This document shows positions 35,601 through 43,204 of a DNA stretch of 52,993 nt, in pieces. The notes under the pieces are model-generated. The model worked only from the letters and a program-made list of their open reading frames with translations, made no database searches and had not been told where the DNA came from. Position numbers and translations under genes: made by a program. Source of the stretch: an uncultured Muribaculaceae bacterium (GTDB lineage Bacteria > Bacteroidota > Bacteroidia > Bacteroidales > Muribaculaceae); assembly GCA_947381945.1 (NCBI GenBank), contig CANCXM010000021.1, forward strand, positions 1 through 52,993, in the 5' to 3' direction. The stretch's first letter is position 1, and every line of letters starts with the position of its first letter.

Positions 35601-35686
35601 AGGACTTTGCCTGACAGCGAACGCGTCTGCGCTCCCGCGACTATGGCGGAAATGGCGAGCATTATGCTCATTAGGAGTATTCGCAT
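32627..35686 (-). CDS. SusC/RagA-family TonB-linked outer-membrane transporter
   Basis: A 1019-residue protein: signal peptide (LLMSIMLAISAIVAGAQ), a carboxypeptidase-D regulatory-like domain (SLSGKVLDENDEALIGATVK at 22-100), the SusC hallmark DEVVVIGYGTAKKQSLTSSV, a plug domain with NPLLVIDGVPRLGTN, and a long beta-barrel ending in Phe (VTVNFGF). It transports oligomers across the outer membrane together with the downstream SusD using TonB-ExbBD energy. It starts 23 bases after the metalloprotease stop codon, so the two are probably co-transcribed. The substrate is not determined by sequence; the protease-rich context suggests peptides. Confidence 0.93.
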   Translation of the reverse strand: MRILLMSIMLAISAIVAGAQTRSLSGKVLDENDEALIGATVKVEGTTQATATDVDGAYTLAVAAGRTTKLTISYIGYKTVTLEVAPEQNNIVTRLEVNSNVMDEVVVIGYGTAKKQSLTSSVETISGDELVRIPAMNVDQTLAGQVAGLGVMSTTGDPSSPKEATMSIRGNTGNPLLVIDGVPRLGTNTSDGEMRLSDLNPDDIESISILKDAAASAVYGARAANGVILVQTKRGQDTGRAKVNFRGQFNLQEATYLPKFLDSYRFAELYNRAVEASGSDVYTPYDLSLIGSDPNVYGNSNMLDYLNKWGNSQRYSLSVSGGSKSVRYFVSGGYTRTKGLYSNVSRDRYNYSAKLDADLLPGLKLSVDLTGSVSENKNSSYTTIDAAYSFSPLQVLSFTDGRLASIDGSNPLINVFGNGGYNKVNSDFHTLNAVLRYNIPKVDGLSVYLKGTIDLNHQNTTQFSKPVALYLYDPETGTTSVDPNTVYPKAKIKLEDRHQTINNKLIEAGISYDHTFAQKHSVTALAIVNYQDYHNKYLTGRNDDLPGEYPEVMGSTSNGFLSGNEYYSERASLVGRATYGFDSRYFFEFSFRVDGSTRFAPENRWGFFPTASASWVISNEPFFRNISPDALSFAKIRGSYGILGDDGNASDYDYLRKYIFSVNGGYPIGGIFGPGILTESGSYPNPDLKWGKSKDFNFALDLGFWNNRFSITGEVFERRRSNMVIGAPAYLFPPSVGTDGAVPNINIGEVRYRGWDIALKHLNTIGDFKYNVNVNISRTTDEVLDYGDESAYLPNLRRKGKSYSSKAMYEAAGLFQSYEEIAAWPVDQDGLGNASLAPGDIKYLDQDGDGVLTRNDRIYVKNSSLPDLNFGIGLGAEWRGVYFNAQFQGVTGYNQMINELYTLESRSLPRFQEYHYTNSWTPDNPNAEYPRVKFTSSSDNNRLESTFWVKKCNFVRLKALTIGYRFPSKMLRKAHISNLDLALQGGNLFTISSLDNMDPESLRGYPLQRTYGVTVNFGF

Positions 35687-35709
35687 ACTGTGTCTGTTAT
35701 AATGATGAT

Positions 35710-38319
35710 TTATTGGTTATTTTTAAGAATCTTGCCTATGGTCAGAATCTGATAGTCATAGAAATCGCGGGTGTCGCGGTCGGGAGCGACGGCACGTTTC
35801 GACTTGTAGAGCTCCATCACATCCTTCAGACGGGAAGTCATCATGGGCTGAAGCTCATTGACCGGAAGCGCGGTCTGGTTGAGAAGGAGGCGGACAAATG
35901 AATGCTCCTCGTCGGTCGATGCAAGCACCTGAGTCATTCCGCAGGGGAGATCGGGAACGGTTGCGCTCGCCATCATCTCTGCAAACTCATCTGTGACGGA
36001 GATTGCCTTCGAGGATGATTTCTGCTCCTTGGGTTTGAGACCTGAATAGTTGACGAGGACATTGATTGCCGATGCCTGAAGGTTGCGCTCGGTGGCGTCA
36101 AGAGCCTTGTTCTTATATGTGGCGGCAAATATGCCCTTCATTGCGTCGTCGAGATAGTCGCGGAGCTTATAGTTGTTGGCGGAATCCATCTCTCCACCCT
36201 CTTTGATGCGCTGGAGGTTGGTCGAGAAGAGAAGACAGGCCACGACGTTGCGCTGCATCTTCTCGCGCCACTGATAGGGGGTCTCCCATTTGGCCATCAG
36301 TTCCGCAGGAGCAAGCCATCCGCAGGTGCGGGCCTGGTCGAGAAGCCAGTTCATAGCCTCCTTCTGCTTTGCCTTGGGGATGAAGGTGCGTGCATAGCCG
36401 TCGTTCATACCCTGACGGATTTCCTTGAACTCGACACCGCCGATGTAGGGGTAGACGTGACCGACATGACGGAGATACTGTCCGACCATCGCCTGATACA
36501 TCTTGTCGAGAGGTTCATAGTTCTCGCCCGGTTCGCCGGCCCAATCCTCGAAGTTATCCATGATAATCTTGAGATTGGAAATTGACATATTGCCGGCCTT
36601 GATGTGGTCATTGCCGAGGTCCTCTGTCTGGTCGGTCGGGTCGACGAGTCCGAGGAACTGCTGGGCACCGAACTCATACATCTTGTCGCCATCCTTCTCG
36701 CGTATCCATTTATCAAGTGTAGGTTTCTCATCCTCCATTGTCTTCGCACCGGGAATCAGACGGTAGCCCCAGTTGATGGCATAGATGTCATAGACACCGA
36801 CAGGAGGAGGTGTCAGACGCACACCGCGTTCAAGGTCGCCGGGCTGCGCCACGAAGTTGTTGCGCGCATAGTCCATGATACTCGGTGTTGTTCCGTGTTT
36901 CTGAGTGAAGGCGGGGTCACGGAGATTGTCGAGTGTGAATGAATGTGATGCGCCCATGTTGTGCATGAGTCCGAGGCAGTGGCCGATTTCATGAGCAGCG
37001 ACGTAGGTGAGCGATTCATACATCACCGAATCGGCGAATACCTTGTTGCGCACGCGCGGGTCAACGGCGGCTGTCTGGGTGAAGCGCCAGTTGTGGACAA
37101 GTTCAAGGATGTTGTGATACCAGATTACGTCGGCTCCGAGAATCTCACCGGTGCGGGGGTCGGTGTACGACGGACCCATAGCGTTGGCTGTCGGACTGAC
37201 GCAATAGCGGACGCAGGAGTAGCGGATGTCGTCAGGGTCGAAGTCGGGATCATCAGTGGGATAGTCGCGCGCCTCGACCGCATTCTTGAAACCTGCGGCC
37301 TCGAAGGCTGTGTTCCAGTATTCGATACCCTCCTTGACAGCGCCGCGCCACTTTTCAGGGAAAGCCGAGTCGACATAGAAAACTATTTTCTTTTTCGGCT
37401 CCACGAGCTTGCCTGCGAAATAAGCCTCACGATCCTCATCGCGCGGTTCGAGACGATGACGGGTGATGATTTCGTAGGGACGGGCACCGTCCATTGAGGA
37501 TGAATATTTATTCTTGTACTCCGAGAAATAACCGACACGGTTGTCGTGGAGACGCATGGGCATCGGGTCGTCGGGAAGACAGACAATCGAACGCGACATC
37601 ACGACGGTGTAGGGCTGCGAAGCTGTCGCAGTCGTGTAGGCCAGACGGCTCTTGATTTCGATATTCTCGGGGAATGACTTGACCGATACAAGCGAGGAAC
37701 CGTCGGGGTAGAATGTGCCCTTGATGCCCTCTTTGCCACCGAGAAGTTTCAGAAGAGGATTTGACTCCTTAATTGGAGAGATGACCTTCTCATTTCCGGT
37801 GAAGAACGATGTCACGTCGATGAAGACGCTACCTTTAGTCTTGTTGGCAATCTTGAAGCCTTTGAGCACCGGATCGGCGAAGTTGCGGGCAAACGATTCC
37901 TTGATGGGATCACCGTCGGGAACCTCCGATGCCGACTGCATCAAGTGGAGATAGACGTTGTTATCATCACGGGTGAAACGTATCAACATTGGGTTGGATG
38001 CCATCTGACCGGCCACATAGTCCTGGGTCTGTGAGAGGCTATTGACACGGTTTACAAGGATGTAGCTATGATTGAACGCACTGTCGGGAAGTTCAAACCA
38101 AAGTTTGTTCTTCTTGTCGATGTATGCATTGAACATGCCCTTGTGGACTTTGGCATCCTTCAGACCTTTCATGAATTCCGCACTGTCCTTGGCCGCTGCG
38201 CTCATTTCAATTTTAGGCAAGGTCGGCGTTTTTTTCTTGGCCGACATTTCTCCTGGAATTACCATTCCGAGCATGGCTGTCGCCAGAAAGGGGACAAAAG
38301 TGATAATACGACGGTTCAT
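35710..38319 (-). CDS. Zinc-dependent metalloprotease, DUF5117/DUF5118 type
   Basis: An 869-residue secreted protein with signal region MNRRIITFVPFLATAMLGMV. The zinc motif HEIGHCLGLMH is at residues 443-453 (His443, Glu444, His447, His453), the HExxHxxGxxH form of metzincins. The N-terminal region (NPMLIRFTRDDNNVYLHLMQ; RNFADPVLKGFK) and the C-terminal region resemble the DUF5117-DUF5118-DUF4953 architecture of Bacteroidota proteases. It is the first gene of the SusC/SusD locus. The weak -7-like TAACTTTG at 38408-38401 without a clear -33 is the only promoter candidate. Whether it degrades proteins or processes surface proteins is unknown. Confidence 0.85.
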   Translation of the reverse strand: MNRRIITFVPFLATAMLGMVIPGEMSAKKKTPTLPKIEMSAAAKDSAEFMKGLKDAKVHKGMFNAYIDKKNKLWFELPDSAFNHSYILVNRVNSLSQTQDYVAGQMASNPMLIRFTRDDNNVYLHLMQSASEVPDGDPIKESFARNFADPVLKGFKIANKTKGSVFIDVTSFFTGNEKVISPIKESNPLLKLLGGKEGIKGTFYPDGSSLVSVKSFPENIEIKSRLAYTTATASQPYTVVMSRSIVCLPDDPMPMRLHDNRVGYFSEYKNKYSSSMDGARPYEIITRHRLEPRDEDREAYFAGKLVEPKKKIVFYVDSAFPEKWRGAVKEGIEYWNTAFEAAGFKNAVEARDYPTDDPDFDPDDIRYSCVRYCVSPTANAMGPSYTDPRTGEILGADVIWYHNILELVHNWRFTQTAAVDPRVRNKVFADSVMYESLTYVAAHEIGHCLGLMHNMGASHSFTLDNLRDPAFTQKHGTTPSIMDYARNNFVAQPGDLERGVRLTPPPVGVYDIYAINWGYRLIPGAKTMEDEKPTLDKWIREKDGDKMYEFGAQQFLGLVDPTDQTEDLGNDHIKAGNMSISNLKIIMDNFEDWAGEPGENYEPLDKMYQAMVGQYLRHVGHVYPYIGGVEFKEIRQGMNDGYARTFIPKAKQKEAMNWLLDQARTCGWLAPAELMAKWETPYQWREKMQRNVVACLLFSTNLQRIKEGGEMDSANNYKLRDYLDDAMKGIFAATYKNKALDATERNLQASAINVLVNYSGLKPKEQKSSSKAISVTDEFAEMMASATVPDLPCGMTQVLASTDEEHSFVRLLLNQTALPVNELQPMMTSRLKDVMELYKSKRAVAPDRDTRDFYDYQILTIGKILKNNQ

Positions 38320-38400
38320 ACAAATTGTTGATTATAGCTTTGATACAAGATTATATTTGCGAGTGATTTCAATACTCAATACTTATTGTATAAGAGGCTG

Positions 38401-38408
38401 CAAAGTTA
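38401..38408 (-). promoter_or_regulatory. Possible -7 element of the protease-SusC-SusD locus
   Basis: TAACTTTG on the minus strand, 82 bases before the start codon. No TTG stands at the right distance, so an activator may be needed. Confidence 0.35.
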
Positions 38409-38565
38409 AATAGAAATTAAGAATCACTTCCCCACTAAAAGTTAAATTAAATTAACAAAAAGAGTTGCGCCATAAAATACGAAGTATTTAACAAATATAT
38501 GCATTTTTTAGCCAAAACTTGATTTATCAAACGAAAAATATCGCCAATTGACCAAAATTATATCC

Positions 38566-38632
38566 AAAACACTGCGTGTTTTCGATGAAAACCAACGGGT
38601 GGCAGAAGAGTCGTGATTTTTTCGTAACTTCG
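38566..38632 (+). promoter_or_regulatory. Inverted repeat and -7-like element upstream of the TonB receptor
   Basis: A perfect 7-3-7 inverted repeat (AAAACAC-TGC-GTGTTTT, 38566-38582) precedes TAACTTCG at 38625-38632, one base from the -7 consensus. It could be an operator. The remainder of this 335-base divergent gap is AT-rich and holds only one short palindrome at about 38475-38489. Confidence 0.3.
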
Positions 38633-38654
38633 CGGTGTAATTCGCGATTTTTTA

Positions 38655-40691
38655 ATGATGCACACGACTCTAAAATTACTTATTTCAACCGTTGTTTTTC
38701 CATGGTCGCTTCTGACCAATGCCTCAACGCTTACGCTTAAAGAAGAACCTGACTCACTGGAGATGGAGCTGCAGGAGGTGGTCGTCACCGAACGCCGCAC
38801 ACTCGGCAAATTACGAGGAACGTCACTCAACACAGAAGTCATCTCTGCCTCGGATCTGAAACGTGCGGCCTGCTGTAACCTCGGTGAAAGTTTCACCACC
38901 AATCCGTCGGTCGACGTCAGCTATAGCGACGCCGCTACAGGAGCACGCCAAATCAAACTTCTCGGTCTTTCCGGAAGCTACGTCCAGATGCTCACCGAGA
39001 ATATTCCAAACTTCCGCGGGGCGGCAGGGCCATTCGGCCTCGGTTACATCGCCGGTCCGTGGATGCAGTCAATCCAGGTGTCGAAAGGCGCAAGTTCAGT
39101 CAAGAACGGTTACGAATCCATCACCGGACAGATAAATGTCGAAATGAAGAAACCTCAGCTCGAACCAAGCCTTTCGGTCAATATGTATGCCGACCATCTC
39201 GGCAAACTCGAGGGAAATTTCGACGGCAACATCCATCTCGGCGACAAGTGGAGCACAGGTCTCCTGCTCCACGGCGAGAATTCGTTCAAGGACCACGACA
39301 TGAATGATGACGGCTTTGCCGATGCTCCGCGCGTCCGCCAATTCTCCGGCATGAACCGCTGGGCCTATCTCGGCACAAGCTATGTCTTCCAGGCTGCGGT
39401 CAAGTATCTCGACGAGCACCGCAAAAGCGGTCAGATCGCACACGGTCAGCACTACACCGACCCCTACGTCATCAACATCGACACACGTCGCGTGGAGGCT
39501 TTCACAAAAAATGCCTATATCTTTGACCGTGAAAACGACGGCAACGTGGCCATGATAGCCTCAATGAGTTTCCATGACCAGGATGCCGGTTATGGACGCA
39601 AGCTCTATGATGTGATACAGCGGGAGGCTTACGTCTCTGCCATGTTCGAGCGCAAATGGCTCGACCGCCACTCGCTGTCAACCGGTCTGAGCATGGTCTA
39701 TGACAATTATCGCCAGCACCTGCGTCCGTCCAACGACCCCGACACACCTGTCACGGATATAAACAGTCATGAGATGACTTACGGTGCCTACGGTCAGTAC
39801 ACACTCAACATCGACAACCGCCTCATCGCCATGGCCGGTGTTCGCGGCGACCGCAGCTCGCGCTACGGATGGATGTTCACTCCGCGTCTCCATGTGCGCT
39901 ACAATATCATGGACCCGCTATCGCTGCAGCTTTCGGCAGGTCGCGGCTACCACTCCCCGCAACCATTGGCCGAGTATCACTATCTCCTCGCCTCATCGCG
40001 CTCGCTCATTATTGAAAAGGACCTCAAGCAGGAGAGTGCGTGGAACTTCGGCACAGGTGTCACCTCATCGCTGCGCCTGTTCGGACGTTCGCTCGGTCTG
40101 TCGGCTGAGTATTACTACACACGCTTCTCCAACCAGTTGCTCCTGAATCTTGATGCCGACCCTCATGCGGCGATAATCGGTAATCTCGGCGGTCGTTCCT
40201 ACTCCCACACCTTCCAGATTGAGGTGAGCTACAATATTCTTCCAGACCTCAATTTCTCGGCTGCCTACCGACTGACCGACGTGCAGGCCAACTATGGCGA
40301 CGGGATGCGCCAAAAGCCCCTCACATCACGCAACAAGGGGCTGCTTACCCTCGGGTGGACACCTGACATGGGTCTATGGCAACTCGACATCACCTGCGCG
40401 CTCAACGGCAGTGGCCGAAATCCTGATCCCTACCCCACGGCTGACGGAACTCTCTCTTGGGAAAAGCGCTATCATCCCTACGCACAGCTCAATGCCCAGC
40501 TCACACGCAATTTCCGTCACTGGAGCATCTACGTCGTCGGAGAAAACCTTACCGGTTACCGTCAGAAGCGTCCTATCATTGATGCCGCCGACCCTTGGGG
40601 TCCGAACTTTGATGCAACAATGGTCCACGCCCCTATCCACGGAGCAATGATCTATGCAGGATTCAGATATAATTTTACTCAATATCTATAA
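38655..40691 (+). CDS. TonB-dependent receptor, probably metal-linked
   Basis: A 678-residue receptor: short signal (LLISTVVFPWSLLTNAST), a TonB-box-like segment (EMELQEVVVTERRTLGKL), plug (TDAATGARQ-type segment VDVSYSDAATGARQIKLLGL and NIPNFRGAAGPFGLGYIAGP), and a barrel of about 500 residues ending NFTQYL. It carries a Cys-Cys pair in the plug (RAACCNLGESF). A secreted CxxC heavy-metal protein is encoded 250 bases downstream, so uptake of copper or another metal complex is possible by context. The final barrel strand ends FRYNFTQYL rather than in Phe. Confidence 0.8.
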   Translation: MMHTTLKLLISTVVFPWSLLTNASTLTLKEEPDSLEMELQEVVVTERRTLGKLRGTSLNTEVISASDLKRAACCNLGESFTTNPSVDVSYSDAATGARQIKLLGLSGSYVQMLTENIPNFRGAAGPFGLGYIAGPWMQSIQVSKGASSVKNGYESITGQINVEMKKPQLEPSLSVNMYADHLGKLEGNFDGNIHLGDKWSTGLLLHGENSFKDHDMNDDGFADAPRVRQFSGMNRWAYLGTSYVFQAAVKYLDEHRKSGQIAHGQHYTDPYVINIDTRRVEAFTKNAYIFDRENDGNVAMIASMSFHDQDAGYGRKLYDVIQREAYVSAMFERKWLDRHSLSTGLSMVYDNYRQHLRPSNDPDTPVTDINSHEMTYGAYGQYTLNIDNRLIAMAGVRGDRSSRYGWMFTPRLHVRYNIMDPLSLQLSAGRGYHSPQPLAEYHYLLASSRSLIIEKDLKQESAWNFGTGVTSSLRLFGRSLGLSAEYYYTRFSNQLLLNLDADPHAAIIGNLGGRSYSHTFQIEVSYNILPDLNFSAAYRLTDVQANYGDGMRQKPLTSRNKGLLTLGWTPDMGLWQLDITCALNGSGRNPDPYPTADGTLSWEKRYHPYAQLNAQLTRNFRHWSIYVVGENLTGYRQKRPIIDAADPWGPNFDATMVHAPIHGAMIYAGFRYNFTQYL

Positions 40692-40876
40692 TTTTTAAGT
40701 ATAGAGGTTAAAGTATAGAGTATAGATAATAGTTCTGAGGGTTCTGTTATTGCTGATGGCTGACAGCCCGCAACCGGAAAATATAATTTTTAAGTATAGA
40801 GATTAAAGTATAGAGTATAGATAATAGTTCTGAGGATTCGGTCATTGCTGATGGCTGACAGCCCGCAACCGGAAAC
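40687..40876 (+). repeat. Two tandem copies of a 95-base unit
   Basis: Unit 1 is 40687-40781 and unit 2 is 40782-40876; they differ at only a few positions. Each contains AAGTATAGAG, GTATAGAGTATAG, and TGCTGATGGCTGACAGCCCG, the last with a potential hairpin (GGCTGACAGCC). The first unit overlaps the last five bases of the receptor gene. A related segment lies at 17522-17562 on the other strand. After the second unit an A-rich, low-complexity stretch leads to the next gene. Confidence 0.8.
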
Positions 40877-40942
40877 TCTAAACTTAAAGTCTGGACTTAA
40901 AACTCACAACTGAAAACTAAAAACTAAAAACCCAATAAAAAC

Positions 40943-41272
40943 ATGAAACGTTTCCTCACCATCGCTTTGATGCTCATGACCCTTACTGTCTGCATGGGCG
41001 CGAAGGAGCCTTCTCAGGCTACAGCAGTGTTCACTGTCATGCCGAAAATGTCATGCCAGAACTGCGAGAACAAAATCAAATCAAACCTCCGTTTCGAGAA
41101 GGGTGTCAAGTCAATCGAAACATCCCTCACCGGCCAGACTGTGACTGTCAAGTACAATCCCAAAAAGACCAATGTCGAAGCTATTCAAAAAGGTTTTGCC
41201 AAAATCGGCTATGCCGCCACAGAAGTAACCGAATGTGACGACAGCCAGAACAAACCCGCCGAGAAGAAATAA
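40943..41272 (+). CDS. Secreted heavy-metal-associated (HMA) domain protein
   Basis: A 109-residue protein with an N-terminal signal (MKRFLTIALMLMTLTVCMGA). The rest is one ferredoxin-like HMA domain with the metal-binding motif MSCQNCE, Cys38 and Cys41, and a conserved GVKSIETSLTGQTVTVKYNP. This fold is known in cytosolic copper chaperones and copper-ATPase N-termini, but here it should lie in the periplasm. It ends with a Lys-rich tail. With the preceding TonB receptor it may pass copper or another soft metal to a further protein. Length and both Cys residues agree with the family. Confidence 0.82.
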   Translation: MKRFLTIALMLMTLTVCMGAKEPSQATAVFTVMPKMSCQNCENKIKSNLRFEKGVKSIETSLTGQTVTVKYNPKKTNVEAIQKGFAKIGYAATEVTECDDSQNKPAEKK

Positions 41273-41280
41273 TCCATTCG

Positions 41281-41432
41281 CGGGAAAAGGCACATAAGTC
41301 CCTAAGGTCAGAAGAGACATAAGTTTTTTTATTTTGAGATGTTTGGGTGAGTTTATTTAATCTTACCTATTTCATCTCTCCAAAATAAAAAGCTTATGTC
41401 TCTTCTGACCTTAGGTCTTTATATGCCCTTCC
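41281..41432. repeat. Palindromic repeat, copy 3 (ACATAAAG family)
   Basis: Arms at 41281-41339 and 41374-41432 pair over more than 45 positions. The core is CTAAGGTCAGAAGAGACATA in the left arm and its complement in the right arm, where the variants (CTAAGG, GAGAC) match each other and differ from copies 1 and 2. It lies 8 bases after the HMA gene stop codon, so it probably ends the receptor/HMA transcript. Confidence 0.8.
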
Positions 41433-41501
41433 ATCATAAGTCCAACCCCTATACGATTTTAGCAGATTATTCGCCCGACCTATCAATTTATCCTCAAGTG
41501 G

Positions 41502-41533
41502 TTTGCATGTCTCTTCAATTTATTGTAGATTTG
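41502..41533 (+). promoter_or_regulatory. Promoter of the O-acetylesterase gene
   Basis: TTTG at 41502-41505, 20 bases, TAGATTTG at 41526-41533. The start site would be near 41540, about 60 bases before the ATG. Confidence 0.65.
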
Positions 41534-41598
41534 TAGTGCAAGCCTACCACATAGTTTAATAATGACTTGCCTATCTACGACTACATACCTGAAAACAA

Positions 41599-43032
41599 AT
41601 GAAAAAATCATTACTGATTCTCGCCCTCATACTTCCCGCTGCCATCAGCGCGGAGGCTAAAGTACGTCCCGGTTCTCTTATCACCGACAATATGGTGCTT
41701 CAGGAGAATGCCGATGCCCGCATTTACGGCACCGGCGATCCAGGAGCGAAAGTCACGGTCACACCATCATGGGACAATAAGGAATACACTACAACCATTG
41801 ACCGCACAGGTCAGTGGAGTCTTGCCATAAGGACACCCGACGGGAGCTTCACCCCCTGCTCAATCACAATCTCCGACGGCGACCCGATTACCATCAACAA
41901 CGTGCTCATCGGTGAGGTATGGCTTGCATCCGGACAGTCCAACATGCAGATGCCGCTCAAAGGTTTCCCCGGATGCTGCACCCTCGGCGGTTATGACGAA
42001 ATCGCCTCATCACGCCATGAGGCGGACCGCATACGTTTCTACACCGTCCCTCTGACCCAGAGCTACACACCGGTCGATACCGTTGATGCCGTATGGACAA
42101 TACCTTCGCCTGAGACATCGCCCGACTACAGCGCCCTCGCATGGCACTTCGCCAAGAGAATGACCGATGTGCTTGATGTCCCCGTCGGCATTGTCAGCGC
42201 AGCTTACGGAGGTGCAAAGGTCGAGAGCTGGACACCGCGTGATATACTGGAGACCTACCCCGATGTGTCGCTCGACCCGAAGGACATAGAGCCGATGGTG
42301 CATTACCACCGCCCCATGCTGATGTATAACGCCATGTTCAACCCTATCAAAAACTACACTTACAAGGGAATTATATGGTATCAAGGCTGTTCAAACGTAT
42401 CCACTCCCGAGACATACGCCGACCGTCTTGCCACGATGGTCAAGAACTGGCGCGATGAAATCAGCATCGGCGACATCCCCTTCTATGCTGTCGAAATCGC
42501 ACCCTACGAATATGGCGACCCCTCGGAAAAGGGAAAGGCTCCACTGCTGCGTGAGGCTCAGTGGAAGGCTGTGGAAATGATTCCCAACAGCGATATGATT
42601 TCAATCAATGACCTCGTTGAGCCATACGAACGCTTCAACATCCATCCTGCCAACAAGGAAGCTGTCGGGAAACGTCTATGCGACCTCGCGCTCAACAAGA
42701 CATACGGGAAGAAGCAATTTCCTGTGGAAAGCCCGCGCTACAAGAGCCATAAGTTCAAGGACGGTGCTGCATGGGTGGCTATAGATTCGCCTTCCGACGG
42801 CATTTGCCGCAACTATGCCATCGAGGGCTTTGAAGTGGCCGGTCCCGACAGGGTATTCCATCCAGCCGACTCCGTATGGCTCCACTGGCAGACAAACGAG
42901 ATGGTCGTATCGAGCAAGGACGTTCCCAATCCGGTAGCCGTCCGCTACGGTTGGCGCGACTTCCTCCCCGGCAATCTCCACGCCGGCAACTATCTGCCCC
43001 TCATCCCCTTCCGCACGGATGACTGGGAATGA
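41599..43032 (+). CDS. Sialate O-acetylesterase, SGNH-type
   Basis: A 477-residue secreted esterase with signal peptide (LLILALILPAAISAEA). An N-terminal beta domain covers about 22-100 (PGSLITDNMVLQENADARIY, the opening found in sialate O-acetylesterases). The SGNH/GDSL-like core follows, with the nucleophile region WLASGQSNMQ (Ser114), the oxyanion segment SAAYGGAKVESW, the Asn-containing WYQGCSNV, and the catalytic His of NIHPANKEAVGKRL near residue 351. It removes O-acetyl groups from sialic acids or other acetylated glycans, which opens host mucin for glycosidases. No sialidase or nan gene is in the window, so the substrate could also be plant polysaccharide acetyl groups. Confidence 0.83.
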   Translation: MKKSLLILALILPAAISAEAKVRPGSLITDNMVLQENADARIYGTGDPGAKVTVTPSWDNKEYTTTIDRTGQWSLAIRTPDGSFTPCSITISDGDPITINNVLIGEVWLASGQSNMQMPLKGFPGCCTLGGYDEIASSRHEADRIRFYTVPLTQSYTPVDTVDAVWTIPSPETSPDYSALAWHFAKRMTDVLDVPVGIVSAAYGGAKVESWTPRDILETYPDVSLDPKDIEPMVHYHRPMLMYNAMFNPIKNYTYKGIIWYQGCSNVSTPETYADRLATMVKNWRDEISIGDIPFYAVEIAPYEYGDPSEKGKAPLLREAQWKAVEMIPNSDMISINDLVEPYERFNIHPANKEAVGKRLCDLALNKTYGKKQFPVESPRYKSHKFKDGAAWVAIDSPSDGICRNYAIEGFEVAGPDRVFHPADSVWLHWQTNEMVVSSKDVPNPVAVRYGWRDFLPGNLHAGNYLPLIPFRTDDWE

Positions 43033-43039
43033 GAAATAT

Positions 43040-43150
43040 TGTAGGGACGCGCTGTAGCGCGTATGCCGGATGAAACACATCCTCTAAACATAATTCATCG
43101 GATTGACATTTGCATCCAATCGGGCATACGCGCTACAGCGCGTCCATACA
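43040..43150. repeat. 35-base repeats in inverted arrangement, copies 2 and 3
   Basis: Copy 2 (43040-43074) is the exact reverse complement of 18931-18965. Copy 3 (43121-43150) lies in opposite orientation 46 bases away and differs at a few bases (GGGCAT for CCGGCAT, CCATAC for CCCTAC). The two can pair into a long hairpin between the esterase and nitroreductase genes. Confidence 0.7.
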
Positions 43151-43204
43151 AGGCAATGACAATGTGAATTTCAGTAATTACTGATAAATAAAACCGAATC
43201 TTTT

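Noticed and set aside
40687..40876. CRISPR array
   Set aside because: Only two long direct units occur, without short spacers, and no cas gene is near.
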